Of a stretch of 64,000 bases of DNA, positions 32,588 through 42,838 are shown piece by piece. The notes below the pieces were generated by a model that searched no databases, was not told the DNA's origin, and saw only the letters and a program-made list of their open reading frames with translations. This DNA is from an uncultured Thiocystis sp. (GTDB lineage: Bacteria > Pseudomonadota > Gammaproteobacteria > Chromatiales > Chromatiaceae), in the NCBI RefSeq assembly GCF_903866365.1, contig NZ_CAIPNF010000267.1, forward strand, positions 47,455 through 111,454, given 5' to 3'. A program made the position numbers and the translations under genes. Each line of letters opens with the position of its first letter. Position 1 is the stretch's first letter.

Positions 32588-33682
32588 TTAATTGACTCCT
32601 CGCTGCTCGTCGAATCCTCGCAGGGCAAGACCGACGGCGACCATCATGGCGGGCGCCTCTCGCATGAGTTCCTGGGATTTGATGCTGGGAGACAGAGACA
32701 TCTGGCTAAAGGGATTAGCGACGACAGTCGGTAGTTTAAGCCGATCCTCGACCAGGATATCGATCTTGCGGATACTGGCTGGGCCGCCTGAGAGCACAAT
32801 CTGGTCGACCCGATTGAAGGTCGTTCCGGAGTAAAAAAATTGGAGCGCGCGTCCGATCTGTTGAGCCAGAGCCTCTTTGAAGGGATCCAGAACCTCCGCC
32901 TCATAGGTTTCCGCAACGTCGCCGTTCAGGATTTTCTGTGCCGCTTCCTCGCGCGAGAGGCCATAGCGGCGCTGAACTTCGTCCTTCAATTGCTGGCCAC
33001 CGAAATTCTGCTCTCGGGTATAGATGATTTGACCCTTATTGAGCACATGGAGTGTCGTCGTGCTGGCGCCGATATCCACGATCGCAACCGTTCGATGATT
33101 CCCTTCCTCCGCTGGCGATTTCATCGGTAGAAGGGAACAGGCGTTTTCCATGGCGAAGGCTTCGACATCGACCACGATCGCCGTCAACCCAGCAATGTCG
33201 AGCGCGGCGACGCGGTCATCGACGTTTTCGCGACGGGAGGCGGCCAGCAGAACATCGACCATTTCAGGGCTGTTCGGGGATGTGCCGATCACCTGAAAAT
33301 CGAGATTGACTTCTTCCAGGGGATAGGGAATGTACTGGTCGGCCTCCAGTTGAATCTGGCTCTCCATCTCCGCATCGCTGAGCGATGCCGACATCGAGAT
33401 CACTTTCGTAATGACCGCCGAGCCGGCGACAGCAATGGCCGCCCGCTTCGTTTTGGTTCCAGCCTTGATCAGCGTCTTGCGAATGCACTGACCGACCAAC
33501 TCCGGATCCGCAATCTTTTTTTCCAACACGGCACCCAGGGGCAGTAGCTCGATGGCGGAATGCTCGACTCGAAATAAGGCGGAAGATGCTCCAGCGCTTT
33601 TTGAAAGCTCGACCAATTTAATCGCGGTTGAACTGATATCAATCCCCAGGAGGGGGTTATTTTTGCGGCTGAAGCCAAACAT
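32588..33682 (-). CDS. pilM: Type IV pilus actin-like protein PilM
   Basis: A 364-residue cytoplasmic ATP-binding protein with an FtsA/actin fold: NPLLGIDISSTAIKLVEL at the start, DIGASTTTLHVL as phosphate-binding loop and LSGGPASI near the end. It recruits PilN and the pilus ATPases to the inner membrane. First gene of pilMNOPQ; about 90 bp upstream begins a decayed IS200-type transposase, so the promoter lies in a short window. Confidence 0.95.
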   Translation of the reverse strand: MFGFSRKNNPLLGIDISSTAIKLVELSKSAGASSALFRVEHSAIELLPLGAVLEKKIADPELVGQCIRKTLIKAGTKTKRAAIAVAGSAVITKVISMSASLSDAEMESQIQLEADQYIPYPLEEVNLDFQVIGTSPNSPEMVDVLLAASRRENVDDRVAALDIAGLTAIVVDVEAFAMENACSLLPMKSPAEEGNHRTVAIVDIGASTTTLHVLNKGQIIYTREQNFGGQQLKDEVQRRYGLSREEAAQKILNGDVAETYEAEVLDPFKEALAQQIGRALQFFYSGTTFNRVDQIVLSGGPASIRKIDILVEDRLKLPTVVANPFSQMSLSPSIKSQELMREAPAMMVAVGLALRGFDEQRGVN

Positions 33683-33727
33683 AAATATCTCGCTGGGTCA
33701 TTTTCTCGTGAGACAAGAATAACCTTA

Positions 33728-34037
33728 ATGGAGCTTAAAGATAACAAATCTGGCTGATTTCGCGAGCACCATGATGTTTAACATCCTCCCCGAGATGGAC
33801 GGCGAGCACGACCATGTGCACCTGCTGGTCGAGTACCCGCCCAAGGTGGCGGTCTCCGCCCTGGTGAACAGCCTTAAAGGCGTATCCAGCCGCCGGCTGC
33901 GCCAGGAACGCCCGGACATCGAGCAGTGCTACTGGAAGGGCGTCCTCTGGTCCCCCTCCTACTTCGCCGCGTCCTGCGGCGGCACACCGATCGGCATCGT
34001 ACGCCAGTACATCGAACAGCAGCAGACACCTCGCTAA
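33728..34037 (+). pseudogene. tnpA: IS200/IS605-family transposase TnpA, internally deleted
   Basis: ATG 33728 begins MELKDNKSG, the usual start of IS200-like TnpA, then hits a stop. After a frame shift, 33771 onward resumes with the family's HUH motif (HDHVHLLV), VNSLKGVSSRRLRQERP, LWSPSYFAASCGG and the catalytic-Tyr helix IVRQYIEQQ. The middle of the protein (about 40-50 residues between start and HUH region) is missing, so the copy is dead. Its flank includes a hairpin typical of the right end. Confidence 0.75.
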
Positions 34038-34074
34038 GAGGAAGGGCCGACGACGGCTGGCGCTCTCCATCTCC

Positions 34075-34096
34075 GCCCTGAACGGCAGGGCTTTTT
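34075..34096 (+). terminator. Hairpin plus T-run at right end of the IS200 remnant
   Basis: GCCCTG-AACGG-CAGGGC followed by TTTTT. Such a hairpin lies at the right end of IS200/IS605 elements and also works as a terminator. The rest of the roughly 350-bp gap up to 34395 shows no gene that I can support. Confidence 0.55.
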
Positions 34097-34394
34097 GCGC
34101 AAAACGGTTAAAATTCAGGGATTTATAACGCAAGTTTGGTTCGCGTGAATTGGCTGCATCCCTGACCTGGCGCCTGCTCGGGCTATTCATGCGCTGCGAC
34201 GCTCAAGGACTCCAAGCGCGATTATAGATCGGTGCCAGCGTCTTGCCCGGTGTGATTCCGGAAACGTGATCGAGTACCCTTGGCGGAAAACGATGCGGAT
34301 CCCGACGCAACAAAGCTGGATCCCCGTGCCAGATAAAGTCAGGAAACGATGGTCATTAGAGGCTATGGGCCGACTAAGCCTTGAGGAGAAATCG

Positions 34395-35027
34395 ATGTCC
34401 GCACGTGTGCGAACCAATTCGCTCAAGGAGCGTCTGGCCTATGAAGCCGCTCGCATCATGGTCGAACAGGGACTGTCCGACTTTGATCGGGCAAAACGCA
34501 AGGCGGCGGAGCGAATGGGAAATCCCGACCGACGTCAGTGGCCATCCAACGAGGCGGTTCAGGAAGCGGTGCTGGCCCACCGCAGACTCTTTCTCGGTCA
34601 CGCCCATGAACGGGACTGTTTGGACCTGCGCGAGAATGCCCTGGAGGCCATGAAAACCTTTCAGGATTTCCGGCCGCGGCTGATCGGACCCGCGCTGAGC
34701 GGCGCGGGTGACTCCCATACCGGCATCGAACTGCTGTTGTTCGCCGAACGTCCCGAGGAGGTGCTGTTTGCGCTGATGGAACAGCGGATTCCCTGGCAGG
34801 ACGCCGAACGCGGTTTCCGCTATCCCGACGGTCAGCGCCAGACGCATCCGCTGTTCCGCTTCATGGCCGGCGGGATGCCCGTGAAATTGATCGTGTTGCC
34901 CCTGCGAGCCGTGCGCAACCCACCGCTCGACCCGGTCACGGAACAGCCGCTGCGTGGTGCCGATCACGAGGAAGTGCGGCGCTTGCTCGCGGATGCCGCT
35001 TCCCGCCTAACGCCGCGAGATGGGTAA
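34395..35027 (+). CDS. Conserved hypothetical protein (possible degenerate nucleotidyltransferase fold)
   Basis: A 210-residue soluble protein that I cannot name. Start ATG 34395 has AGGAG 8 nt upstream; upstream extension has no support. It begins with an alpha-helical part ([29 protein letters not shown]), then [20 protein letters not shown] with alternating strands that vaguely resemble a nucleotidyltransferase core, but the G-S/D-x-D metal motif is not intact. The end ([20 protein letters not shown]) is conserved-looking. Its 3' end overlaps convergent gltA by 21 bp. Related proteins occur next to metabolic genes in other gammaproteobacteria, as far as I recall. Confidence 0.6.
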   Translation: MSARVRTNSLKERLAYEAARIMVEQGLSDFDRAKRKAAERMGNPDRRQWPSNEAVQEAVLAHRRLFLGHAHERDCLDLRENALEAMKTFQDFRPRLIGPALSGAGDSHTGIELLLFAERPEEVLFALMEQRIPWQDAERGFRYPDGQRQTHPLFRFMAGGMPVKLIVLPLRAVRNPPLDPVTEQPLRGADHEEVRRLLADAASRLTPRDG

Positions 35028-36302
35028 ATAATCGCGTTGGCTGGGTCCGCAATAAATTTGCCGGGGCCGGCCGATGCGATTATTGGAATCCGACATCATC
35101 TCCATCCAGTGCGAGACCCAGCCGACGGTGCGCGCGATCGCGAACATCACCGTGAACATGTTGCGCGGAATCCCGAGCGCCTGATAGATGATGCCCGAAT
35201 AGAAGTCCACATTCGGATATAGCTTGCGCTCGACGAAATACTCGTCGTTGAGCGCGATTTCTTCCAGTTTCATCGCCAGATCGAACAGCGGATTGTCGGC
35301 TTCGGCCAGTTCCTCCAGCACCTGATGGCAGACCTCGCGAATGATCTTGGCGCGCGGATCGTAATTTTTATAGACGCGATGGCCGAATCCCATCAGGCGG
35401 AAAGGATCGTCCTTGTCCTTGGCCTTTTCGATATAGCGCGGAACGTTGTCGACACTGCCGATCTCCAGCAGCATGTCGAGCACGGCCTCGTTGGCGCCGC
35501 CATGCGCTGGCCCCCACAGCGAGGCAATGCCGGCGGCGAGACAGGCGAAGGGATTGGCCCCCGAACTGCCCGCCAGACGCACGGTCGAGGTGCTGGCGTT
35601 CTGTTCGTGATCGGCGTGCAGGATAAACAACAGATTCAGCGCCTTCTCGGCCACCAGGCGCGGTTTATAGTCCTCGCAGGGGGTGGCGAACATCATGTGC
35701 AGGAAATTCGCGCAGAAGCGCAGATCGTTGCGCGGATACATGATGGGCTCGCCGATGCTGTGCTTGTAGGCAGCGGCGGCAATGGTGGGGAGCTTCGCGA
35801 TCAGACGATGGGCCGAAATCTCGCGGTCGTGGTATTCGTTGACGCTCAAGGAGTCATGGTAGAAGGCGGAGAGCGAGCCCACGACCCCGATCAGGATCGA
35901 CATGGGATGCGCGTCGTAATGGAACCCGTCGAGAAAATTCTTAAGGTTCTCATTGAGCATGGTGTGACGGTTGATCAGCTTTTCAAAGCCGACCAGGGAT
36001 TTTTCGTTGGGCAGTTCGCCATAAAGCAGCAGATAGACGACCTCCAGAAAACTCGCCTTGGTCGCCAGTTGCTCGATCGGATAACCGCGATACAGCAAAA
36101 CGCCGTGTTCGCCGTCAATGTAGGTGATGGCGCTGTGACAGCTTGCGGTCGACATGAAGCCAGGGTCAAAGGTGAAGATGCCGGCTTCTTTGTAGAGCGA
36201 TGAAATGTCCGCCGCGGAAGGTCCGATGGTCCCTTGTTTCAGGGGGAACTCGAAGCGCTCCCCGGTGGCGTTATTGGTAATGGTGATGGTTTCGTTCGCC
36301 AT
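35007..36302 (-). CDS. gltA: Citrate synthase GltA
   Basis: A 431-residue hexameric-type citrate synthase condensing oxaloacetate and acetyl-CoA. Active-site elements: HS in [11 protein letters not shown], the H in [10 protein letters not shown], and the D/R region [23 protein letters not shown] is the PROSITE-like family signature. AGGAG lies 7 nt before ATG 36302; six upstream codons in the frame are unlikely. Malate dehydrogenase lies 165 bp upstream on the same strand, so the TCA steps may be co-regulated. Confidence 0.96.
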   Translation of the reverse strand: MANETITITNNATGERFEFPLKQGTIGPSAADISSLYKEAGIFTFDPGFMSTASCHSAITYIDGEHGVLLYRGYPIEQLATKASFLEVVYLLLYGELPNEKSLVGFEKLINRHTMLNENLKNFLDGFHYDAHPMSILIGVVGSLSAFYHDSLSVNEYHDREISAHRLIAKLPTIAAAAYKHSIGEPIMYPRNDLRFCANFLHMMFATPCEDYKPRLVAEKALNLLFILHADHEQNASTSTVRLAGSSGANPFACLAAGIASLWGPAHGGANEAVLDMLLEIGSVDNVPRYIEKAKDKDDPFRLMGFGHRVYKNYDPRAKIIREVCHQVLEELAEADNPLFDLAMKLEEIALNDEYFVERKLYPNVDFYSGIIYQALGIPRNMFTVMFAIARTVGWVSHWMEMMSDSNNRIGRPRQIYCGPSQRDYLPISRR

Positions 36303-36430
36303 AAGCTCGCTCCTGGACATGCCGCCTGGGGTGCCATCACCTTCAAGGCGGTTCGTGTTGGGTTTCGAGAATGGACGCGCCGACTGATGCCTTCGCGTGA
36401 CAGTCTTGTCACAAGCGCTTCAAATCCCGC

Positions 36431-36449
36431 TCTCCCTCGGGGAGGGAGA
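36431..36449 (-). terminator. Hairpin between mdh and gltA
   Basis: An 8-bp stem TCTCCCTC/GAGGGAGA with a GGG loop, 18 bp after the mdh stop. The sequence resembles a widespread dispersed repeat (CTCTCCCTCGGGGAGGGAGA) and lacks a U-tract. Confidence 0.35.
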
Positions 36450-36467
36450 AGGCATTTTACGTGCCTT

Positions 36468-37427
36468 TTATGATTTTCGCGCCGCTGACCGTGCGCCATC
36501 GAGTTCGCCGAGACGCTCGATTTCTGCCCGCACGGAGGCGGCGGAGCGGAGGAAATCGGCTCGTTCGCGCGGATTCAAGTCCAGTTCGACGATCGACTCG
36601 ATGCCTTTTTCGCCCAGAATGCAGGGAACGCCCATGGCAATATCGGTTTCGCCGTATTCGCCCTCAAGCAGGGCAACACAGGGTAGCAGTCTCCGTCGAT
36701 GATTGACGATGGCGTCAACCATGGCGGCCACCGCGGCGCCGGGGGCGTCATAGGCACTGGAATTCTTCCGCAAGGCGAGGATTTCGGCGCCACCCTTGCG
36801 GGTGCGCTCGACGATGGCCTCGATGCGGTCCTCCGACAGAAAGTGAGCGATCGGAATCCCATTAATGGTGCAAAACCGCGTGACAGGAACCATCGTGTCG
36901 CCGTGGCCACCCATCACGATGGTCGTGATATCTCGGGAGGAAAACCCCGTTTCTTGCGCGATAAAACTCGCCATGCGCGAGGCATCGAGCACGCCGGCCT
37001 GTCCAAACACCCGCCCGCGGCCCCAGCCGGTGCGTTGCGCGACCCGATAGGTGAGCGTGTCCACTGGATTGGAGACAACGAGCACCATGGCGTCCGGAGC
37101 ATAGGCCATGATGTGATCCGTGACGTCGTCGACGATACGAACATTGCTCTCCAGCACATCCGCGCGCGACATGCCGGGCTGGCGCGGGAAGCCGGCGGTC
37201 ACGATGACCAATTCGGAACCCCGCAGAATGCGCGGATCGTTACTGCCTTCGAGCGCGCAATCGAACTTAAAGAAAGGCGCGGTCTGAAGAATGTCGAGCG
37301 CGACACCCTCTGGCACATCCTCACGCACATCGAAGAGCGCGATTTCGCGACAGAGTTCTTCCTCCGCCAAAATTTGGGCAGTGGTCTCGCCGACACGTCC
37401 AGCGCCGATGATGGTAATTTTTTTCAC
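36468..37427 (-). CDS. mdh: Malate dehydrogenase (LDH-like type)
   Basis: A 319-residue NAD-dependent malate dehydrogenase of the lactate/malate family, lactate-dehydrogenase-like subgroup. NAD-binding IGAGRVGETTA, substrate Arg region RQPGMSR, VSNPVDTLTY, and the catalytic His in MGGHGDTMVP. Start GTG 37427 has GGAGTGAG upstream and gives the usual MKKITIIGAG N terminus; the longer frame is unsupported. Upstream 282 bp up to rpmE contain no convincing gene and should hold its promoter. Confidence 0.93.
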   Translation of the reverse strand: MKKITIIGAGRVGETTAQILAEEELCREIALFDVREDVPEGVALDILQTAPFFKFDCALEGSNDPRILRGSELVIVTAGFPRQPGMSRADVLESNVRIVDDVTDHIMAYAPDAMVLVVSNPVDTLTYRVAQRTGWGRGRVFGQAGVLDASRMASFIAQETGFSSRDITTIVMGGHGDTMVPVTRFCTINGIPIAHFLSEDRIEAIVERTRKGGAEILALRKNSSAYDAPGAAVAAMVDAIVNHRRRLLPCVALLEGEYGETDIAMGVPCILGEKGIESIVELDLNPRERADFLRSAASVRAEIERLGELDGARSAARKS

Positions 37428-37709
37428 GTCGTTCTCACTCCGGTCAGAGTATGGATGAGATCCATGCGGTCTCCGGGGTTTCACCATCGATACGGCAGAG
37501 CGCGAGAACCCTGCTGGCTCAATCCGACGATCAAGGATGCTCGCGCTGCGTGGCGTCACCCGGAGCGAGGGTATCAAGGAAAGGTCGCCGACCGCCATCG
37601 TTCGACCACATCAGGTACAGCGATCGCTCGAACACGCTCTATGGAGGGATGCGCGCGGAGCGTTCGTCGGCGGAAGCGCACCGGGTACGACTTCTCCGCG
37701 CGGGAGGTT

Positions 37710-37910
37710 TCAGCGCGAATATTTCCGACGGAACTTATCGACGCGCCCAGCGGTATCCAAGACTTTCTGCTTACCGGTATAAAAGGGATGGCAGGCGGAG
37801 CAAACCTCCACATGCAGGTCTTTCCCCTTGGTGGAGCGCGTCATAAATTCATTGCCGCAACTGCATACCACCTTGACATCGGTGTATTCCGGGTGGATTC
37901 CTTCTTTCAT
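37710..37910 (-). CDS. rpmE: 50S ribosomal protein L31, zinc-binding (C+) form
   Basis: A 66-residue ribosomal protein. The sequence begins [16 protein letters not shown], and the cysteines in VCSCGNEF and VCSACHPFY mark the zinc-containing L31 type, which is replaced by a zinc-free paralogue under zinc starvation in many bacteria; no paralogue is seen here. AAGGTCATC precedes the ATG. The ORF could be extended far upstream but L31 starts here. Confidence 0.95.
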   Translation of the reverse strand: MKEGIHPEYTDVKVVCSCGNEFMTRSTKGKDLHVEVCSACHPFYTGKQKVLDTAGRVDKFRRKYSR

Positions 37911-38104
37911 GATGACCTTTTTGCCCAGCTTGGGCTTTAGAATTCTAGGAAAACGGGCGAGGTTACCATTGAGGTTGCCAGGCTGCAACTTGACGACCGC
38001 GTCCCGAGCAAAAAACACGTTTTCAGCCAATGCCATGCCTTGGTCGAAACCGACAGGGCTGGGCGCTGCCGGCAGTTTAGGCGAAAAACGCATGCCGGCG
38101 GAAC

Positions 38105-39334
38105 TTATCCCGCATTGGCTTGAGAGTCGTGAAACAGAAATCGACTCACCAGATCGTCGAGAAAATCGCGCCCCAACGTCGTCGGCCGAATCCGGTCCGC
38201 GCTCAGGATCAGCAACCCGTCCGCCGCCGCGCGCTCCAAACGATCCGCGAGGCGCGCGATTGGCCACCCCGTGGTCTGGCTGAACAGCCCAGGCTCGAAG
38301 CCCTGGGTGAGTCGCATCGCGTTCAGGATAAACTCGCAAACGCAGTCTTGTTCGGTCAACTCCGACCGCCTTCCGGTCAGTCGCTCGGAAGGCGTCTCAA
38401 GATAGGTTTGCGGGTGAGGATCCTTGACGGATCGCCGGATACGCCAGCCGCTGCTCGCGTCGGTCGACACCGTGAGTTTACCATGGGCGCCGGCGCCGAT
38501 CCCGAGATAGTCGCCAAAGCGCCAGTAATTGAGATTATGTTGGCATTGCCGTTGGGCGCGGGCATACGCGGACACCTCGTATTGACGATATCCGGCCAGG
38601 GACAGACGTTCCAGCCCCTGGACGGCCAGATCCGCCGCCAGATCGGCATCGGGAAGGGTAGGCGGATGGGCAAAAAAGTCGGTACCGGACTCCAGCGTCA
38701 GCTGATAGTAGGAGACATGCTCCGGCGCCAGTTCGATCAGCGCCTCCAGGTCGGCCGCGGCCTCGGGCAGGGTCTGGTCGGGCAGGGCGAACATCAGGTC
38801 CAGATTGAGATTGTCGAAACCGACCGCCCGTGCCGCGGCGACCGCCGCCCGCGCCTCGCCGGCACGGTGGATTCGACCCAATCGCGCCAACTGGCGATCC
38901 GACAGGCTTTGCACGCCGATCGACAGGCGGTTCACGCCCGCCGCGCGATAGGCCGCGAACCGGTGCGCATCCGCCGCCCCCGGATTGGCCTCCAGGGTAA
39001 TCTCAATCTCGGGAGCCAGTCGCGCGCGCGCACGGATGCCGTCTAATAATGCCCGGATCGCCGGGCCGGGAAAGAGACTCGGCGTCCCGCCGCCGATGAA
39101 AATGGACGCGAGCGGACGCTGCGCCGCCGGCGCGCGGAGTTCCCTCTCCAGATCGGCCAGCAGTTGGGCGACATAGCGCACAAAGGGCGGCGACCGACCG
39201 GCGGCGTGCGAATTGAAATCGCAATAGGGACACTTGCGAACGCACCAGGGGGTGTGGATGTAGAGCGCGAGCGGCGGCGGCTCGATGGCGCCCGAGATTC
39301 CGGTCGCGTCCTCCCGCATCCAACCCAACCGCAC
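38105..39334 (-). CDS. hemW: HemW-like radical SAM protein (heme chaperone)
   Basis: A 409-residue radical SAM protein formerly annotated as oxygen-independent coproporphyrinogen oxidase. The 4Fe-4S motif CVRKCPYC (C31, C35, C38) follows YIHTPW; SAM-binding GGGTPS is present, then the HNLNYW motif and a C-terminal winged-helix-like HemN_C domain. HemW inserts heme into respiratory proteins in E. coli and Lactococcus. Start could be GTG 39334 (used here) or ATG 39319. It follows the S1-domain gene by 3 bp. Confidence 0.88.
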   Translation of the reverse strand: MRLGWMREDATGISGAIEPPPLALYIHTPWCVRKCPYCDFNSHAAGRSPPFVRYVAQLLADLERELRAPAAQRPLASIFIGGGTPSLFPGPAIRALLDGIRARARLAPEIEITLEANPGAADAHRFAAYRAAGVNRLSIGVQSLSDRQLARLGRIHRAGEARAAVAAARAVGFDNLNLDLMFALPDQTLPEAAADLEALIELAPEHVSYYQLTLESGTDFFAHPPTLPDADLAADLAVQGLERLSLAGYRQYEVSAYARAQRQCQHNLNYWRFGDYLGIGAGAHGKLTVSTDASSGWRIRRSVKDPHPQTYLETPSERLTGRRSELTEQDCVCEFILNAMRLTQGFEPGLFSQTTGWPIARLADRLERAAADGLLILSADRIRPTTLGRDFLDDLVSRFLFHDSQANAG

Positions 39335-39337
39335 CGC

Positions 39338-40552
39338 TCAGCGACCTTTGTTCATGCTGGCCTTCAGGAGTTCGCCAAAACTGCCCAGGGGGGTTTCGGC
39401 TGCCTTGGCCGTTGCCTGAGTCGCGGCGACGGTGCGCGCATCGGGAATCACGTCGGCCTGACGCTTCTCGTCCAGCGAAAGGCTGATCCGGCGGCGCTCA
39501 AGATCCACCCCCAGCACGGTCGCCTCGACCCGGTCGCCCGGATTGACGACCTCGCTTGGATGATTGATGCGCCGACCGGCGCCCAATTCGCTGATATGCA
39601 CCAGGCCGTCGATGCCAGGGGCCAGCTCGACGAAGACGCCGAAGGGCTGAAGGCGCAACACCGTGCCGCTGACGCGGGTACCCACCGGAAAGCTGTCGAG
39701 CGCGTCCTGCCAGGGATCGCGACCGAGGGCGCGGATCGAGAGCGCGATCTTCTCGCGCTTGTTTTTCTCGCCCGGCGGATCGATTCGCAGCACGCTCACC
39801 TCGACCTGCTGACCGACCTGCAACACCTCCTTCGGGTGCTTGACATGACCGAAGGCGAGCTGGCTGATATGAATCATGCCCTCCAGACCGCCGATGTCGA
39901 CGAAGGCGCCATAGTCCTTCAACGAGGTGACGGTTCCGGTCAGCACGGCGCCTTCGGTGAGCTGGGCGCGGGTCTGCTCGGCCTGGAGACGCTGCTCGTC
40001 TTCCAGAATCGCGCGGCGCGAGACCACCAGATTGGGCCGGCGGCCGCCCTCGAATTTCGTAATCCTGAAATCGAAACGCTGACCGACGAACTCGGACAGA
40101 TCCTCGATGAAGCGGATATCGATCTGCGACGCCGGACAGAAGGCCCGGATCCCGGCCACCTGGACCTCGACCCCGCCCTTCACGGCGGCGCTCACCTGAC
40201 CCTGCACCGGCAGGCCCTGACGGTAGGCGTGTTCCACCTCGTCGACGCCATGATAACGATGTCCCTGCTGGCTGCCGAGCAGCAGCATGCCGCTGTCCTC
40301 GTCCTTGCCGGTGACCAGGGTTTCGATGAGGTCGCCCACGGCATGCTTGAGCTGCCCCTCGGCATCCTTGAGGACCGCGATTTCCAGGCGTCCCTCGGAC
40401 TTAGCGCCCAGGTCGACAAAGGCGTAGTCCTCGCCGATCGCCACCAGGGTGCCGCTCACCCTGTCGCCGATGGCGGGTTCGCCCTTCTGGGTTTGCGGGT
40501 GAGCTTGATCGAATTGTTTGAGCAGATCTTCGAAGTTTTCGGTGTCGGACAT
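39338..40552 (-). CDS. S1 RNA-binding domain protein (four S1 motifs)
   Basis: A 404-residue protein with four S1 OB-fold repeats: about 25-95, 110-180, 195-270 (GTVTSLKDYGAFVDIGGLEG) and 285-355 (GTVLRLQPFGVFVELAPGID). It is shorter than ribosomal protein S1 (six repeats, rpsA), so it is an S1-like protein with a probable role in RNA binding or translation. ATG 40552 gives the start MSDTENFEDLL; the upstream frame runs into uvrD's end. Clustered with hemW downstream. Confidence 0.85.
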   Translation of the reverse strand: MSDTENFEDLLKQFDQAHPQTQKGEPAIGDRVSGTLVAIGEDYAFVDLGAKSEGRLEIAVLKDAEGQLKHAVGDLIETLVTGKDEDSGMLLLGSQQGHRYHGVDEVEHAYRQGLPVQGQVSAAVKGGVEVQVAGIRAFCPASQIDIRFIEDLSEFVGQRFDFRITKFEGGRRPNLVVSRRAILEDEQRLQAEQTRAQLTEGAVLTGTVTSLKDYGAFVDIGGLEGMIHISQLAFGHVKHPKEVLQVGQQVEVSVLRIDPPGEKNKREKIALSIRALGRDPWQDALDSFPVGTRVSGTVLRLQPFGVFVELAPGIDGLVHISELGAGRRINHPSEVVNPGDRVEATVLGVDLERRRISLSLDEKRQADVIPDARTVAATQATAKAAETPLGSFGELLKASMNKGR

Positions 40553-40635
40553 GATAGGCGGTGGCCGCAGGGTTGTGATGATCCGATCTATTGTAGGGCG
40601 GATTGGCCGGCTACCCCAGCCCGATTCAATCGCGT

Positions 40636-42807
40636 CTATCCCGCTGGCTCCAAACGCGCATAGGCCAGCACCAGCCATTTCGGGCCGACCTCCCGAAAAT
40701 TGACCTGGAGACGGGCATTGGTCCCGCTACCTTCCTGGTGCAGGATCACGCCCTCGCCGAACTTGGGATGCCGAACCCGCTGACCGAGTTGAAAGCCGCC
40801 GGCGACCGGCGTCCCGGCCTGGCCCCGCATCGGGACTGTCGCAGCCGGGCGACGGGCGACACCGCCACCGCGCACCTCTTCCACCAGTTCGGGTGGAATC
40901 TCGCGCAGAAAACGCGACGGCGAGGGATAGTCCTCGCGTCCGTAGAGACGGCGACTCTCGGCATGGGTGACGAACAATTGCCGCATGGCACGGGTCATGC
41001 CGACATAGCAGAGGCGCCGTTCTTCTTCGAGCCGGGCCGGATCCTCGGCGGAGAGACTGTGCGGGAAGAGACCTTCCTCGACGCCCACCAGAAAGACGAT
41101 CGGAAATTCCAGACCCTTGGCGCTGTGCAGGGTCATGAGTTGCACGCCATCCTCCAGCCGGTCGGCCTGGGTCTCGCCAGCCTCCAGCGCGGCATGGGCC
41201 AGGAAAGCACCGAGCGCATCGCCCGACTCCTCGTCCAGTTCATGCTCGAAACGCGCAACCGTTTCCACCAACTGTTCCAGATTTTCGATCCGATCCTGAC
41301 CCTTGCCGTCCTTGTTTTTTTGATAGAAAGTTGAGAGTTCGTTGACATCGATCAGATGTCTGGCGAGTCCGGCCAGTGTCCGGCTGTCGTTGTCTCCGGT
41401 CTGCGCCTGGATCAGTGCGATAAATTTGCGCAACGCGCCGCTCGCTCTCGGTCCCAGCGTGTCGGTGGCGGTCAGATCCAGCGCGGCCCGCCAGAGCGAG
41501 ACGCGGGATTCCCGCGCCTGCTGACGTAACAGATCGAGCGTACGCTCGCCGATGCCCCGCGTGGGCGTATTCACCACGCGCTCGAAGGCGGCGTCATCGT
41601 CCGGGTTGGCCACGAGGCGCAGATAGGCGAGCGCGTCGCGGATTTCGGCGCGCTCGAAAAAGCGCAGTCCGCCATAGACCCGATAGGGAATTCCGGCCTG
41701 GATCAGCGCCTCCTCGAACAGCCGCGATTGGGCCGTGGTGCGGTAGAGGATCGCGCACTCGTCGCGCCGACAGCCATCGGTCTCGACAAAACGGCGGATG
41801 CGCTCGATGACGAAGCGTGCCTCGTCCACCTCGTTGAAAGCGGTATAGCGACGGAGCGGCTCGCCGGCGCTGTCCTCGGTCCAGAGGTTCTTGCCCAGAC
41901 GGGTTGGATTGTGATCGATGAGCGCGTTCGCCGCGGCAAGGATATTGCCGGTCGAACGATAATTCTGCTCCAGACGGACCGTGCGCGTATTGGGATAGTC
42001 GCGCTGAAACGACTGGATATTTTCGACCTTCGCGCCACGCCAGCCATAGATGGACTGATCGTCGTCGCCGACCGCGAAGAGATTGTCGTTGCGCCCCGCG
42101 AGCAGTCGCAGCCAGGCATACTGGATGGCGTTGGTATCCTGAAACTCGTCGACCAGGATGTGACGAAAACGCTCCTGATAGTGATGCAGAATGTCCGGCC
42201 GTTCGCGCAGCAGTTCGAGCACCGAGAGCAGCAGATCCGCGAAGTCCAGCAGACCGCCGCGGGCACGCACCGACTCGTACTCGCGATAAACGCCGATCAT
42301 CTTGTCCAGGAAGAAATCGCCGCCCGCATCCAGATGCTGGGGGCGCAGACCCTCGTCCTTCTGTTTGTTGATGAAGCTCTGCACCTGGCGCGGCGGCCAG
42401 CGTGCCTCGTCGAGTTGCAGCGCCTTCAGGATACGTTTGACCAACCGGAACTGATCGTCCGCATCCAGAATCTGGAAGTGCTGGGGCAGTTTGGCATCCT
42501 GCCAGTGGGCGCGCAGAAAGCGATGGGCAAGGCCATGAAAGGTTCCGACCCACATGCCGCCGACCGGTTCTCCGAGCATGTCCTCGATGCGCCCGCGCAT
42601 TTCCCGCGCCGCCTTGTTGGTGAAGGTCACCGCCAGCACCGCCCAGGGCGGCACCTGCTCAACCTGAACCAACCAGGCGATGCGATGCACCAGCACGCGG
42701 GTTTTGCCGGAACCCGCGCCAGCCAGGATCAGCAGATTGCCGGCTTCGGCGGAAACCGCCTCGCGTTGGGCTGCATTGAGTGAGTCGAGCAGAAGGGAAA
42801 CGTCCAT
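40636..42807 (-). CDS. uvrD: DNA helicase II UvrD
   Basis: A 723-residue SF1A helicase acting in nucleotide excision and mismatch repair. Motifs in order: LNAAQREAV (Q motif), Walker A AGAGSGKT, DEFQDTN (II), DDDQSIYGWRGA (III), QNYRSTGNIL (IV), LMTLHSAKGLEF (V) and VGMTRAMRQLFVTHAE (VI). The C-terminal tail (FGEGVILHQEGSG, LQVNFREVGPKWLVLAYARL) is the UvrD/PcrA Tudor-like domain that binds RNA polymerase. It is transcribed away from the AT-rich DnaA-box region. Confidence 0.96.
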   Translation of the reverse strand: MDVSLLLDSLNAAQREAVSAEAGNLLILAGAGSGKTRVLVHRIAWLVQVEQVPPWAVLAVTFTNKAAREMRGRIEDMLGEPVGGMWVGTFHGLAHRFLRAHWQDAKLPQHFQILDADDQFRLVKRILKALQLDEARWPPRQVQSFINKQKDEGLRPQHLDAGGDFFLDKMIGVYREYESVRARGGLLDFADLLLSVLELLRERPDILHHYQERFRHILVDEFQDTNAIQYAWLRLLAGRNDNLFAVGDDDQSIYGWRGAKVENIQSFQRDYPNTRTVRLEQNYRSTGNILAAANALIDHNPTRLGKNLWTEDSAGEPLRRYTAFNEVDEARFVIERIRRFVETDGCRRDECAILYRTTAQSRLFEEALIQAGIPYRVYGGLRFFERAEIRDALAYLRLVANPDDDAAFERVVNTPTRGIGERTLDLLRQQARESRVSLWRAALDLTATDTLGPRASGALRKFIALIQAQTGDNDSRTLAGLARHLIDVNELSTFYQKNKDGKGQDRIENLEQLVETVARFEHELDEESGDALGAFLAHAALEAGETQADRLEDGVQLMTLHSAKGLEFPIVFLVGVEEGLFPHSLSAEDPARLEEERRLCYVGMTRAMRQLFVTHAESRRLYGREDYPSPSRFLREIPPELVEEVRGGGVARRPAATVPMRGQAGTPVAGGFQLGQRVRHPKFGEGVILHQEGSGTNARLQVNFREVGPKWLVLAYARLEPAG

Positions 42808-42838
42808 CGACGCATTTTATACCCGTGATCGGCGGATC

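Noticed and set aside
37428..37709. Possible small gene between mdh and rpmE
   Set aside because: Open frames here have no ribosome binding site or conserved pattern; the gap is more likely the mdh promoter region.
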